A DNA stretch of 64,000 nt from Pictodentalium vernedei (Eukaryota; Mollusca; Scaphopoda; Dentaliida; Dentaliidae): positions 388,532,674 to 388,596,673 of the forward strand of contig CM062289.1 in the NCBI GenBank assembly GCA_031216915.1, read 5' to 3'. Shown here piece by piece: positions 22,990 to 35,283 of this stretch. Numbering within the stretch: position 1 is the first letter of the stretch; each line of letters begins with the position of its first letter. Under the pieces are notes generated by a model. The model was not told where the DNA came from, ran no database searches, and saw only the letters and a list, made by a program, of their open reading frames with translations. Position numbers and translations under genes: made by a program.

Positions 22990-24463
22990 ACTAACTAGAG
23001 AAACCCCGGCTATGGTATGTGGAACATCCTCCCATGGTCCTTTATAATTGTGTGAAGATTGATGACTGTGGCCCTAACAGTCTTCGAGTTATTGGCTTGG
23101 GCACACACACACATGGACACACACACGGACGGACACGCACACTTCAATCACTATATGCCACCCGACTTTAGTCAGGGGGGTGGGGGGGGGGCATAAAAAG
23201 AAATCTTTGAGTCCCAAAGTGGGTCTGACTGAACCCCAAAATATTTGTTCTCATAGCACAGTGATAACAAAGGCACCCAAATACACTCATTCCTGTCACA
23301 ATGTGATTGATAACAAAGGTACCCAAGAAGTTTTGTGAAGATCGGTTCATAAATACAGCCTCTAGCCCGAGTCGTATTGACACATGCACTTACTGTGTAT
23401 TTGTAGCACTGAATAAATCAAAAGTTCATCTAATTTGCATAATTTCTGCTCGAGAAAAAAAAACCCGTAATAAAGGTGATGTATCCCATGGTACTAAACA
23501 TTCATACAAAAATTTATTCAAATCAGAACTTTCATACATAAGTTCTGTACCAGTTTTTCTTGAAGCAATAATTAAAGTACAAAATGGCTGCTGGTGGACA
23601 TCTTGAATTTCGGACTGCACCCAAAACCACTCGTTCCCGTCCCACGCTAATAACAAAGGTACCCAAGAAGTTTCGTAAAGATCAGTTCATAAATACAGCT
23701 TCTAGCCCGAGCCGTATTGGCATTTGCAGTTACAGTGCTTAAAGTAACATTAAATAGATCAAAGTTAGTCTAATTGGCATAATTTATGTACGAGAGAAAA
23801 AAACGTATTATATGTGATGTATCCCACGGTACTAAACATTCACACAAAAAATTATTCAAATCAGTGCTTTCATATGGAAGTTCTGCGCAAAAATCTGACT
23901 GCACTTAATTTTGTACAAAATGGCTGCCAGCGGCCATCTTGAATTTCAGAACGACCCCAAAACACTCCTTCTCGTCCCACGGTGATAACAAAGGTACCCA
24001 AGAAGTTTCGTAAAGATCGGTTCATAAATACGGCCTCTAGCCCGAGCCGTATTGGTATTTGCACTTACAGTTCTGAAAGTAACACTAATTAAATCAAAAG
24101 TTAGTCTAATTTGCATAATTTACACACGAGAAAAAAACCGGGTTATATGTGATGTATTCCATGGTACTAAACATTCATACAAAAACTATTCAAATCCGAG
24201 CTTTCATATGGAAGTTCTACGCCAAAAAAAATCTGATTGCACCTAATTTTGTACAGAATGGTTGCCAGTGGTCATCTTGAATTTCGGACCGGGCCCCAAA
24301 ACACTTGTTCTCGTCTCACAGTGACAAAAAAAGTACCCAAGAAGTTTTGTTTCATAAATACGGCCTCTAGCCCGAGCCATGTGTACGGCACGACAGACAG
24401 ACGGACAGACAGACGACGGGCCATGACAATACCGCGAATTTGGCTTTGCCAAAGTTGAGCTAA
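22990..24463 (+). mobile_element. Pearl-like element, copy B
   Basis: This copy is collinear with copy A at 4862-6334 and differs at scattered bases. It has the same three full core repeats plus a short one, the same ACAG/ACGG microsatellite, and the same hairpin TTTGGC/GCCAAA (24439-24453) with CTAA at 24460-24463. It is a copy made with the long unit, not an independent insertion. Confidence 0.6.
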
Positions 24464-24590
24464 AAATGGACTAAGTTTGACAACCAGTAGTTTTGTAAAA
24501 TATTGAGGCAAGTCAAAATTCTGACAATACGCACACATCTGGAAAATGTAGAAACATCCTCTGAAATAAAAAAGTAATACCTTGAAAATT

Positions 24591-25303
24591 ACAAGAGGCC
24601 TCACGGGGCGTGAAGCGCTCATCTTGAACAGAACACACTTTAAACAAAGTCCAAGAATTAGCACATTAAGCAAGCCATCTCCATAGGCTACAGTCTCAAC
24701 TCTTGAGTCCCTCAGGTGTGACAAAAATAATACGGGCATCATGCCTTTTCTTCAGTTGATCATAAAGTTAAATGTAGAGCTCCCCAATGAAGCCCCTTGA
24801 TACAACCTTTGTAGATTAATCCTAGTTACACACCTCTAGAGGGTACTGAATATAAATTTTTTAAATCTTCAGCAAAAATGGCCAATTCCGGCTTCATAGG
24901 GAGCCCAAATATTAACCCAAGCAATCGATTTGAACACAGCTGAATCTGACTTCCCTAGAGATGTTGTGTACCAAATATAAAAGCATTCTGACTGTTGGAT
25001 CTGAAGAAGAGAAATTTTAAAGAAATTTCTTCATATTGCATCAAGTTGAAATTTGGGCTACCATAGCGAGCCCAAATATTAACCTATGGATCCGATTTGA
25101 ACAAAGTTGAATCTGACCCCCCCCCCCCCCTCCCCTCCCCAGAGATGTTGTATACCAAATATGAAAGCATTCTGACTAGTGGATCTGAAGAAGAAGATTT
25201 TTGAAGAAATTCCCTCATATTGTACTAAGATAAATTTCAGGTTCCCATATGGAGCCCAAATATTAACCCAGGCACTCGAATTGAACAAACTGGAATATGT
25301 CCC

Positions 25304-25335
<32 letters not shown>

Positions 25336-26682
25336 CCCCGAGGTGTTGTATACCAAATATATTAAAGCATTCCGACTGGTGGATCTGAAGAAGAAGATTT
25401 TTAGAGAAATTTCCTCATATTGCACTAAGTAAAAAATTGGGCTACCATAGCGAGCCCAAATATATACCTAGGGATCTGATTTGAACAAACTTGAATCTGA
25501 CCCCCATGTTGCATACCAAATATGAAAGCATTCTGACTGGTGGATCTGAAGAAGATGATTTTTTTTAAATTCCCTCCCCCGCCCCCCATATTGAAGAAAG
25601 TTAAAATTCGGGCTTCTCTAGGAAGCCCAAATATCAACCTAGAGACTTGGTTTTAACAATCTTGAATCTGACCCTCGTAACAATGATGCATACCAAACAT
25701 TAAGAGATTCTGATTGGTGGTTCTGAAGAAGAAGATTTTTAAAGAATATTCCCCATATAACCCTATGTTAAAAATTCGGTGCTTTCATATGGAAGTTCTG
25801 CGCAAAAATCTGACTGCACCTAATTTTGTACAAAATGGCTGGTGAGCCCAAATATGAACCGATGAGCTTTTTTATTACAACAAACTTGCATCTACCCCTC
25901 CCCCCCCCCTCCCCACACACACCACCTATGAATGTGGTATACCAAATATCAAAAGATTCTGATGATTGGTTCTGGAAAAAAAATATTTTTTTTTATTTTT
26001 GCAAATATGCTGACTCAGCACTTTTTTGATGCCCATTACAGAACACCCTAACTAACATAACCGATGGCAATTTTTTCACCACTCAGTTCTACTGGTCCTG
26101 AGGATATTTCATACCAAATAACAGCTCTCTGTTCCGTGTGGTTTGGGAAATATGGGCGTTTGAAAATATTTCGATTTTTAGCTCCCAGGTTTCGCATGGG
26201 GATGCGGGAATTATTTTTTTTTTGCATGGGTCAAGTACTTATGACCCAATAATACCACATACGAAATTTGGTTCATACCGGACCATCGGTTAAGAAAATA
26301 GAAATTTTGGGCGGGGTCAAAAATCTTACCCCACCCATTGCAAACCAAATATTGCTTCACGAATTTAGTTTGAAAAATGTTGATTCTAGTCCCCAAAAGG
26401 AAGTTCCATAGCAAATGTCAAGTCATTGTACTCACTGGTTCTTGAGAAAAAGATTTTGAAAATATTTTGGAGCATTTTCCCCTCTCCCTTCCTATGGGAC
26501 TGGGCATGTTGAGTTGAACAAAAATGCAACGCCCCTTTGGAATCATCACTCACACAAACTTTCACTTGAATTGGTTTAGTGGCTTTGGAGGAGAAGACCA
26601 AAAAAAAATGGTTTGACGCACGGCTGTCGACGGACGGAGAGTGATGAGATTAGCTCAGCTTGACTTCGTCAAGATGAGCTAA
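24591..26682 (+). mobile_element. Helentron/pearl-like element, copy B
   Basis: This copy is collinear with copy A. Inverted termini: GCTCATCTTGA 24617-24627 and TCAAGATGAGC 26669-26679. Terminal hairpin 26649-26683. The homopolymer C tracts inside the core differ strongly in length from A: one reaches over 30 nearly pure C around 25302-25338, where A has about 20. Confidence 0.6.
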
Positions 26683-28338
26683 TAAGAGAGGTTAGACGGA
26701 CAAACAATATACCCTATATGCAGAAAGATAGAGGGAAAGACAGAGGTAAAACAATATGTCCCCTGACTATTCGTTGTGGGCATAACAAGGACATACGTCA
26801 ATTGTAACCAGACCGTCCAAGGCAGCCACTTGAAATTCTGAGAATGTGTTCTACTATCCTCGCTCGACAGTTTAGTATCTTTCTTGAGTCCTGTGACCGG
26901 GTGAAAACACCGTGGATGTACCCATAAGAGAAGTCTCAAATCTGCAAGGGTTAAACGTTTATTAATAACATGATACAAAACTAGAAGGGTGGTTGGTACT
27001 GCAGGCAGGTCATAACAAGTATACTCTCCGGTACATGTACAGTAGATTGTGGAGAGAGTTTTCAGAGTAGCGACTCGAAATTTTCAATGTTTGTTCTGAA
27101 AGCTCTGCCCAACTCGACCTGTGCCTGAAAAATCCAACAACCGAGCGCATAGCCCGTGGGAGCCTCACGTGCATGCGCACACGCTCTTTTGGAATTGGGC
27201 TTGAGGAAATGCGCAATTCGAGTCGACTTTCCAGGCATCCGATGGAGCAACTATTCGTGAATGCTGAGTGAAAATTTCGTGGAAATCCGCGGAGAATTCG
27301 CTGACATATAGCGTTTTTGAAGAGAGGAGGTAATTTTCTGAATTTGGTCTTTTTCAAGTCGGAGCGAAAGAAGAGGTTGGGAATGGGCACAATCTCTCGT
27401 GGTGCCCCCTCTCTGGGGTAGGTCCACTTAAAAGTTACAATAGAGCGTGACTGACGGAGAGATGGCTGTAAATCAAAGTAATTTCTTTAAGAACAGCACC
27501 CAGGGATCTCATCGCAACCTTGAAACCTATGAGAATCATCCGAAGTTAAAAGTGAAAAGAAAACGGCGGTGAGTAGGTTTTTGGCGGGAAAAGATTAATG
27601 AGAATTTGCATATAAGACATTAAAATAGCACTTCAGGCATACGCTCACTGTGTCCAGACCGCTGAAGGCAGCGACTTGCAATTTCCAGAACATGTTCTAC
27701 GAAGCCTGGCCGACATTTTAGCATAACATCGAGTGTTCTGGCCGCGTGGAAAACACCACGCCTCGCGTGGAAACCATGGGGACGGTTCGTAGCCACTTTA
27801 TTTTCAATGCAATGAAATTTCCATTCATAATTTACCTGTCAACGGCAGAGTTTGGCATTATTTCTGTCTGATGAACTGCTCAACTTTAACTATTTGCACC
27901 TTTATATAGGACCGAAAGATCACTACATGCTTACCAATATTCAGGTACTGATTTTACGAAAATAACATTTATTTCAACAGTACCCACTTGGGAACTCTCA
28001 AATCTGCCAAGGATTAAACTTTTAATAATAACATGTAAAACAAAAGTTGTCATACATTGCTAGCCGCATGCAACCATAGACAACATTTAGCACTCAATCA
28101 ATTAGGAATGGAGTAAATTGCGACTTAAACTTACCAAATTCTGAAAAATGGAGTTATTTTCGACGGCACCTATCTTTATGCAACCGAAAGAGGGATTGGG
28201 TTAAACTTTACAGCTACCTTATGAAGGAAAATCTTCTTGGACTTGAACTGTAAATCTAAATGTCAACAAAATTTTCAGATATTACCAAAATCACAATTAC
28301 TCGATGGATAATTGTGAATACGAACATGTAAATCATGT
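26683..28338 (+). other. Low-copy tail of long module B
   Basis: Collinear with 8546-10200, with only a handful of substitutions and a 1-bp insertion near 27208. That insertion joins two minus-strand frames into one of 126 codons (27010-27390), which A does not have. I take that as chance, since the frame lies antisense to the promoter-like stretch and is split in the sister copy. Confidence 0.7.
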
Positions 28339-30620
28339 GTCACCCTTATGGAATTTTTCAAAAAACTTCAAAATTTATTTGACCCATTTTATGATGCAAA
28401 AAGGTTCTACATACAAAAATACCATTGTTTTCACTTTTTTTCTACTGAAATCGCCTGTTCTGACTTAATAAATCAACTTGAACTAAACAATGGGTATCAC
28501 TGTAGGCTTAAATTCAGTTTTTCCGGCAATCACAGCCGCAGGTTCGCGCACAGTGTCACTTTTCTGTACATTATAAAATCAGGAATCGAGTTTCACTCGT
28601 TAGATATATGAAACACGAGGCAAACTATTCAAACAGAATCCATCCATATTCTGTCTAAACAGACTGAATAAATAATCTTCAGTTCATGTTTTTTTTAGTG
28701 TTCTATCTATTCAAAATATAGCTGTTACAGCCGCCAGAAAGAAACTTGTCAATTCCAATCGTTTGTTTTTCAGTACTTCCAAAGGAAAGCAATTTCTGCG
28801 ATTTGGAACACTGTAGTATTTTCGATAATACCTCCACAGCGTATTCTAACCAGAAAGACGGAGGAAAGTGTGTCTAAACACAAATGTTGCCTTTCAGAAG
28901 CTGATTTTGATTGTTCCTTTTCGAAAAGGGAAACGTCTTCCTTATCTACGACTGAGCAAACCTCGAATAGCAATGGCATTTAAATATCAGTCATTAGAGG
29001 CATATAAGAAGCTCATTTCCAGTCACTTGAAGGTTTTTTTCCTCACGCTAGTCCGAGCTTGGCGAGGTTATTTTGGGGCCGAGAGATATTTCTACATACA
29101 TAATGACGTGTATGACGTGGAACGGAGTGTGAGGTGATAAGGCTTTGCTTTGGATACTCCCAAGTATAGTCCCATATTTGTTCAGTGCTATGGAATGAGC
29201 TTTCAATAATATTGTCCTGCTACCACACAAAGGTTATCAGTGGTCATTTAGAGTAAAGAGTGTACGTTTCGAACAAATCCAATTTTCAAAGAGTCATCAG
29301 GGGTGCAGATTTTGCGATATGTGTGCTTATACCCAAAATCTCAGACTATCATGATTAATTCATTTCAGTGGAGGGCTCGGCAGAACTATGTTTGGTCCCG
29401 CCAAGCCTTTAACCCATTCACCCCCCCCCCCCCCCCACACACACACACACACACATAGAGAAGCTATAGACTAGGGAGAGCATTTACGCAACAGCCGATG
29501 GATGTACATTTTATAAGAGTGCACATGAGTGTATTCTTGTAGGGGCCCTGGGAGCTACAGTAGTATTGTTAACTGGGGTGACCACGTTATGCTTTACTGC
29601 TTTAATATGACACAGGACCCAAAGACTTGTGTGTTTCTTCTCTGAAGTGGCAACGTGATTGCAAACAATAGGCTAAACTTCATTTTGTTATGTTTAATAG
29701 CAATGATTTAGGCATGAATTCCCCGCGGGAACCCCGGGAAGCGAAGCAGTGCCTGTTCACTGCGGTAAACAGGTTCTGTTTTACTGGCAAAATAGGACCC
29801 AGTCACCAATGCTTGGGATGTGCAAACACTCTATAAAGTGGGCGATATGGCTTATTAACGCTCACTCCTGGTCTTGAGTTGATACTCATGTTGTGGTCAT
29901 GATTAGCCATTGTGCAAGCATATGTGACCTTAAACACCAATAAATAAATTTAGGCATGAATACTGGGTAGGTGTGACCAAAAATACCAGTAAACAATTAT
30001 GTGGTGGTTAAATACTGAGTCTTTGGAACTTTGAGATTGCCTTTTCCTATTAGGTGTGCTCCCTACATCGGAGGGACCTCGCATTTTCAGAAAAGTCAAT
30101 GTAATCGACGTATGGAGGATTCTATACCACAGAAATCTGCGTAACGTGACTGAGAATAGATTGGATTGTTGGACAAGAATATGGACAGGGGTAAAAAATG
30201 AGTGTCAAATTGGTAAAATTTCACAAATTTTCGACAATGCGCTTTTTTAAAAACAAGATTTTCAATGGGAAAAAAGGGTCTTTCTCTTTATTGAGGTGTT
30301 CTGGATTTTGGTTCGGAACATCTGCACTATCTATTCATTCCTTTTTGGGATATTTGTGTTCAAATTTTGACACTGGGTGATGATATTTCGTACCAAAATA
30401 AGTTCCAACATCAGTCAGTTGTTACTATTTATAGTAACTCTGAATGAAATGACAATGTGACTCCGGTCTGAACAACTAAACATATCCCCACCAAAAAATC
30501 GTCTGCTCAGTCAGTACGCTGGTTTTCGTGTAACTTATCACAGCTGCTTTGTTTCTGTTGATTTTTATTAAACAAATAGCAATTTTTTCTATACCCTCAT
30601 GTACTCGAAAATTTACGTTA

Positions 30621-33600
30621 TTATCTTCTCTGGAAACAGAATGATGGAGGTCTTACAATTTAAAGTTTTCTATTTATTTTTTGCCACAGAAGAACGAATC
30701 GGGCTGTAGCTCAGTAAGTTCAGGCGTTCACTTTGCTGTATGAAAAGTTCGTGTTCAATGCGATGTGTGTTCAAAACCCACCTGTTCTTAGATTTTTCTC
30801 ATTATCCTAACACACACATTTTTCGCTTTGTTCTGGTTGCATCTTCGTCTATAGTGCATGTTTTCGCAAATTAGCTGAATACTCCACAATCAGTATATTT
30901 AAACCAAAATGTTGGAAAACAACCAATTGCCCAAAAAAGACAGACCATTACTCTGCAGACCATATTGTACAATTAGGGGCGCTATTATGTTGCAAAAATT
31001 GAGTCAAATAACGAGACGATAATCATAGTCTGATGATGCCTTTTGTCTGTTCAGCACCACTGACTGTGTGCCAGATTTAATGTTTCCTTGAAATAAAAGA
31101 TTGCGAATATTCTCAACTGCACTTAATAAATAGCCTTTTGTGGCAAACTAAAAGAGTATATGCACTGACACCGTCATATTACCACTATAAGCAATGTATT
31201 TCTTCTGTTATGTCAGTGGTGAGGGCCTTGATTTCAGCTGTCCATTTGGGAGCAATTTGCGGATTGTGCAAATGTGTACAGCCCGTTAATAGTACACTTT
31301 CCTTCAACCAATGCTAGCCCTTCGTGTGGTGGTTTAGTAAGTTAGGAATTTAGGTAGTAGATAGATGACGCAGGACGGTTCTCTCCGTGCTATCCGCCCT
31401 CATTCATCCGACACAATACAGGTCGGGGAAAGAGCCGTGATACCCCAATAATAAACAAATTCCACCCATCACTACAAACTTTAAATATCCTGTGTATTTT
31501 GAGCTAAAATATATTTCTGTCACAGAATGACTGGTAGTGTAATGGCTCTACTAACAGGTTAGAGAACTTTTGGAGCTAAACAGGGTTGGCGGACCGGTGT
31601 CATGATTCCATGTGCTATACTGTCTGTCAGGTAGGAAAGCATACTTTCAAAGCGTGTGTATGGGATAGTTTGGTTTGGTTTGGTTTGGGTGGGGGTAGGG
31701 GGGTTGGCGTTTTATTTCAGGTTTACATTTTAGATCTCTGAATCGTCTTTTCATCTTGATTTGCCGTTCGCGGTTTTATCTGGAATATTTTCCGATATGA
31801 TGTGTGGAGCAGTGAGTCACGATACGTTTGGAAAGCATTCACGTTACAACAATTAGTTTTTTACAGATGAAGTTTACATTCCTACGAGCATCCACATGGA
31901 GCATTCTGGGTTCCTACCCCTTCCTCTGTTTATACCGGACCAGCATTAATTTTATGTATCATATTGAAGGTGAATGAATATTTTAGAGGGGAACCGTTTG
32001 ATTTCAGTTTTTGGTTCAGATTCGACTTGTTTCAGCATTTGAAGGGCATTCGGTACCTCAGCACGCTTGGCGTGGTTTTGGTCGGCTGTCGTTTAAGACT
32101 GCTTGCTTCAAACAAGCGAATGGTAACGTTGGTTCCACATTATAGCCCTAAGAAAGTTATGTATAGTTTAAGAGGAGTCACTTTCCAAACTTCCCAGATT
32201 TATTAACTTGAAGAATTGTAAGCTGATTTGTGTGATTACTTGCTTTAAGAGTAGGTCATCTTCTGTGTTGGGCAGTATTAATTCTGTGTCAGTATTAATT
32301 CATGTGGGTCACAAAGAGAGATTGGGATTCTTTGGAAAAGTTCAAGCCTTTCATGTAAAAGTCGAAGGTCGAAACCATGGACTCTTCTATTCAAAGTTGT
32401 CAACTTGTATACGCCAGTGTTCTAATTAAGAATTCAACGTTTATGATAACGTCAGTGAGGTGTTCACTCACCACACAGTGATTGTTACAATGTCTTCTAT
32501 AATTCAGAAGATAATATTTCAAAAGAATAAAATCATGAACAATGGGAAATTTTACGTGTGCCATTTATTGGTTTTGTCAACTAAAAAAATTTTTTTTTTC
32601 AATTTTTGCCTATGGGTTACCCTTATGGAATTTATCAAAAAACTTCAAAATTTATTTGACCCATTTTATGATGCAAAAAGGTTCTACATACAAAAATACC
32701 ATTGTTTTCACTTTTTTTCTACTGAAATCGCCTGTTCTGACTTAATAAATCAACTTGAACTAAACAATGGGTATCACTGTAGGCTTAAATTCAGTTTTTC
32801 CGGCAATCACAGCCGCAGGTTCGCGCACAGTGTCACTTTTCTGTACATTATAAAATCAGGAATCGAGTTTCACTCGTTAGATATATGAAACACGAGGCAA
32901 ACTATTCAAACAGAATCCATCCATATTCTGTCTAAACAGACTGAATAAATAATCTTCAGTTCATGTTTTTTTTAGTGTTCTATCTATTCAAAATATAGCT
33001 GTTACAGCCGCCAGAAAGAAACTTGTCAATTCCAATCGTTTGTTTTTCAGTACTTCCAAAGGAAAGCAATTTCTGCGATTTGGAACACTGTAGTATTTTC
33101 GATAATACCTCCACAGCGTATTCTAACCAGAAAGACGGAGGAAAGTGTGTCTAAACACAAATGTTGCCTTTCAGAAGCTGATTTTGATTGTTCCTTTTCG
33201 AAAAGGGAAACGTCTTCCTTATCTACGACTGAGCAAACCTCGAATAGCAATGGCATTTAAATATCAGTCATTAGAGGCATATAAGAAGCTCATTTCCAGT
33301 CACTTGAAGGTTTTTTTCCTCACGCTAGTCCGAGCTTGGCGAGGTTATTTTGGGGCCGAGAGATATTTCTACATACATAATGACGTGTATGACGTGGAAC
33401 GGAGTGTGAGGTGATAAGGCTTTGCTTTGGATACTCCCAAGTATAGTCCCATATTTGTTCAGTGCTATGGAATGAGCTTTCAATAATATTGTCCTGCTAC
33501 CACACAAAGGTTATCAGTGGTCATTTAGAGTAAAGAGAGTACGTTTCGAACAAATCCAATTTTCAAAGAGTCATCAGGGGTGCAGATTTTGCGATATGTG

Positions 33601-34895
33601 TGCTTATACCCAAAATCTCAGACTATCATGATTAATTCATTTCAGTGGAGGGCTCGGCAGAACTATGTTTGGTCCCGCCAAGCCTTTAACCCATTCACCC
33701 CCCCCCCCCCCACACACACACACACACACATAGAGAAGCTATAGACTAGGGAGAGCATTTACGCAACAGCCGATGGATGTACATTTTATAAGAGTGCACA
33801 TGAGTGTATTCTTGTAGGGGCCCTGGGAGCTACAGTAGTATTGTTAACTGGGGTGACCACGTTATGCTTTACTGCTTTAATATGACACAGGACCCAAAGA
33901 CTTGTGTGTTTCTTCTCTGAAGTGGCAACGTGATTGCAAACAATAGGCTAAACTTCATTTTGTTATGTTTAATAGCAATGATTTAGGCATGAATTCCCCG
34001 CGGGAACCCCGGGAAGCGAAGCAGTGCCTGTTCACTGCGGTAAACAGGTTCTGTTTTACTGGCAAAATAGGACCCAGTCACCAATGCTTGGGATGTGCAA
34101 ACACTCTATAAAGTGGGCGATATGGCTTATTAACGCTCACTCCTGGTCTTGAGTTGATACTCATGTTGTGGTCATGATTAGCCATTGTGCAAGCATATGT
34201 GACCTTAAACACCAATAAATAAATTTAGGCATGAATACTGGGTAGGTGTGACCAAAAATACCAGTAAACAATTATGTGGTGGTTAAATACTGAGTCTTTG
34301 GAACTTTGAGATTGCCTTTTCCTATTAGGTGTGCTCCCTACATCGGAGGGACCTCGCATTTTCAGAAAAGTCAATGTAATCGACGTATGGAGGATTCTGT
34401 ACCACAGAAATCTGCGTAACGTGACTGAGAATAGATTGGATTGTTGGACAAGAATATGGACAGGGGTAAAAAATGAGTGTCAAATTGGTAAAATTTCACA
34501 AATTTTCGACAATGCGCTTTTTTAAAAACAAGATTTTCAATGGGAAAAAAGGGTCTTTCTCTTTATTGAGGTGTTCTGGATTTTGGTTCGGAACATCTGC
34601 ACTATCTATTCATTCCTTTTTGGGATATTTGTGTTCAAATTTTGACACTGGGTGATGATATTTCGTACCAAAATAAGTTCCAACATCAGTCAGTTGTTAC
34701 TATTTATAGTAACTCTGAATGAAATGACAATGTGACTCCGGTCTGAACAACTAAACATATCCCCACCAAAAAATCGTCTGCTCAGTCAGTACGCTGGTTT
34801 TCGTGTAACTTATCACAGCTGCTTTGTTTCTGTTGATTTTTATTAAACAAATAGCAATTTTTTCTATACCCTCATGTACTCGAAAATTTACGTTA
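30621..34895 (+). repeat. Short unit 4
   Basis: This 4275-bp unit is of the new sequence type. A private change near 32005 (GATTTCAG where all other units read GATTTGAG) marks it. The G-rich tract reads GGGTGGGGGTAGGGGGG, as in units 5-10. Confidence 0.96.
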
Positions 34896-34975
34896 TTATC
34901 TTCTCTGGAAACAGAATGATGGAGGTCTTACAATTTAAAGTTTTCTATTTATTTTTTGCCACAGAAGAACGAATC

Positions 34976-35057
34976 GGGCTGTAGCTCAGTAAGTTCAGGC
35001 GTTCACTTTGCTGTATGAAAAGTTCGTGTTCAATGCGATGTGTGTTCAAAACCCACC
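34976..35057 (+). repeat. tRNA-like SINE head, one per unit
   Basis: GGGCTGTAGCTCAGT opens an 82-nt segment that ends TGTGTTCAAAACCCACC. TAGCTCAGTAAG fits a Pol III A box. TGTTCAAAACC (35043-35053) matches the B-box consensus GGTTCRANNCC at all but the first base. The acceptor arms do not pair, so it is not a functional tRNA but the head of a tRNA-derived SINE or a tRNA relic. I see no clear 3' tail or target-site duplication. Other copies start at 81, 12559, 16833, 21079, 30701, 39251, 43526, 47804, 52084, 56363 and 60640. Unit 2 (AGTAAATTCAGG) and unit 3 differ slightly. Confidence 0.5.
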
Positions 35058-35283
35058 TGTTCTTAGATTTTTCTCATTATCCTAACACACACATTTTTCG
35101 CTTTGTTCTGGTTGCATCTTCGTCTATAGTGCATGTTTTCGCAAATTAGCTGAATACTCCACAATCAGTATATTTAAACCAAAATGTTGGAAAACAACCA
35201 ATTGCCCAAAAAAGACAGACCATTACTCTGCAGACCATATTGTACAATTAGGGGCGCTATTATGTTGCAAAAATTGAGTCAAA

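Larger units (their letters stand above)
21400..28338 (+). repeat. Long module B
   Basis: This module is collinear with long module A from end to end but is about 2.9 kb shorter, nearly all of it lost from the 237-bp repeats. Its left junction AAGTCAAA/CTAGAGAAACAG is the same as in A. At the right junction it reads GTCACCC where A reads GTTACCC. The rest differs from A by scattered substitutions and changes in homopolymer length. Confidence 0.9.
20998..30620 (+). repeat. Long unit B (unit 3)
   Basis: This is the second long unit, 9623 bp. Its module (about 21400-28338) is collinear with that of long unit A but shorter. It has about 6 instead of 18 copies of the 237-bp repeat, and one of those has no counterpart at that point in A. 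The downstream shared part (28339-30620) belongs to the 'new' sequence type of all later units: CCTTTTCGAAAAGG near 28917 and CTTCCAAAGG near 28777. The unit therefore joins an old-type module to a new-type flank. Confidence 0.94.

Noticed and set aside
27010..27390. 126-codon minus-strand frame in long unit B
   Set aside because: One extra base near 27208 creates it; the nearly identical sequence in long unit A is split. Composition is unremarkable and it is antisense to a promoter-like stretch.
32460..32888. 142-codon + strand frame present in several short units (also at 36735, 49563, 53843, 58122, 62399)
   Set aside because: It starts with GTG and crosses the module junction. It is broken by a stop in units 1, 6 and 7 and by a deletion in unit 2, and has no recognisable domain. 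It does not behave like a gene.
34976..35057. Functional tRNA gene
   Set aside because: The A and B boxes are good, but the acceptor stem does not pair and no clean anticodon arm can be drawn. It is a SINE head or relic.
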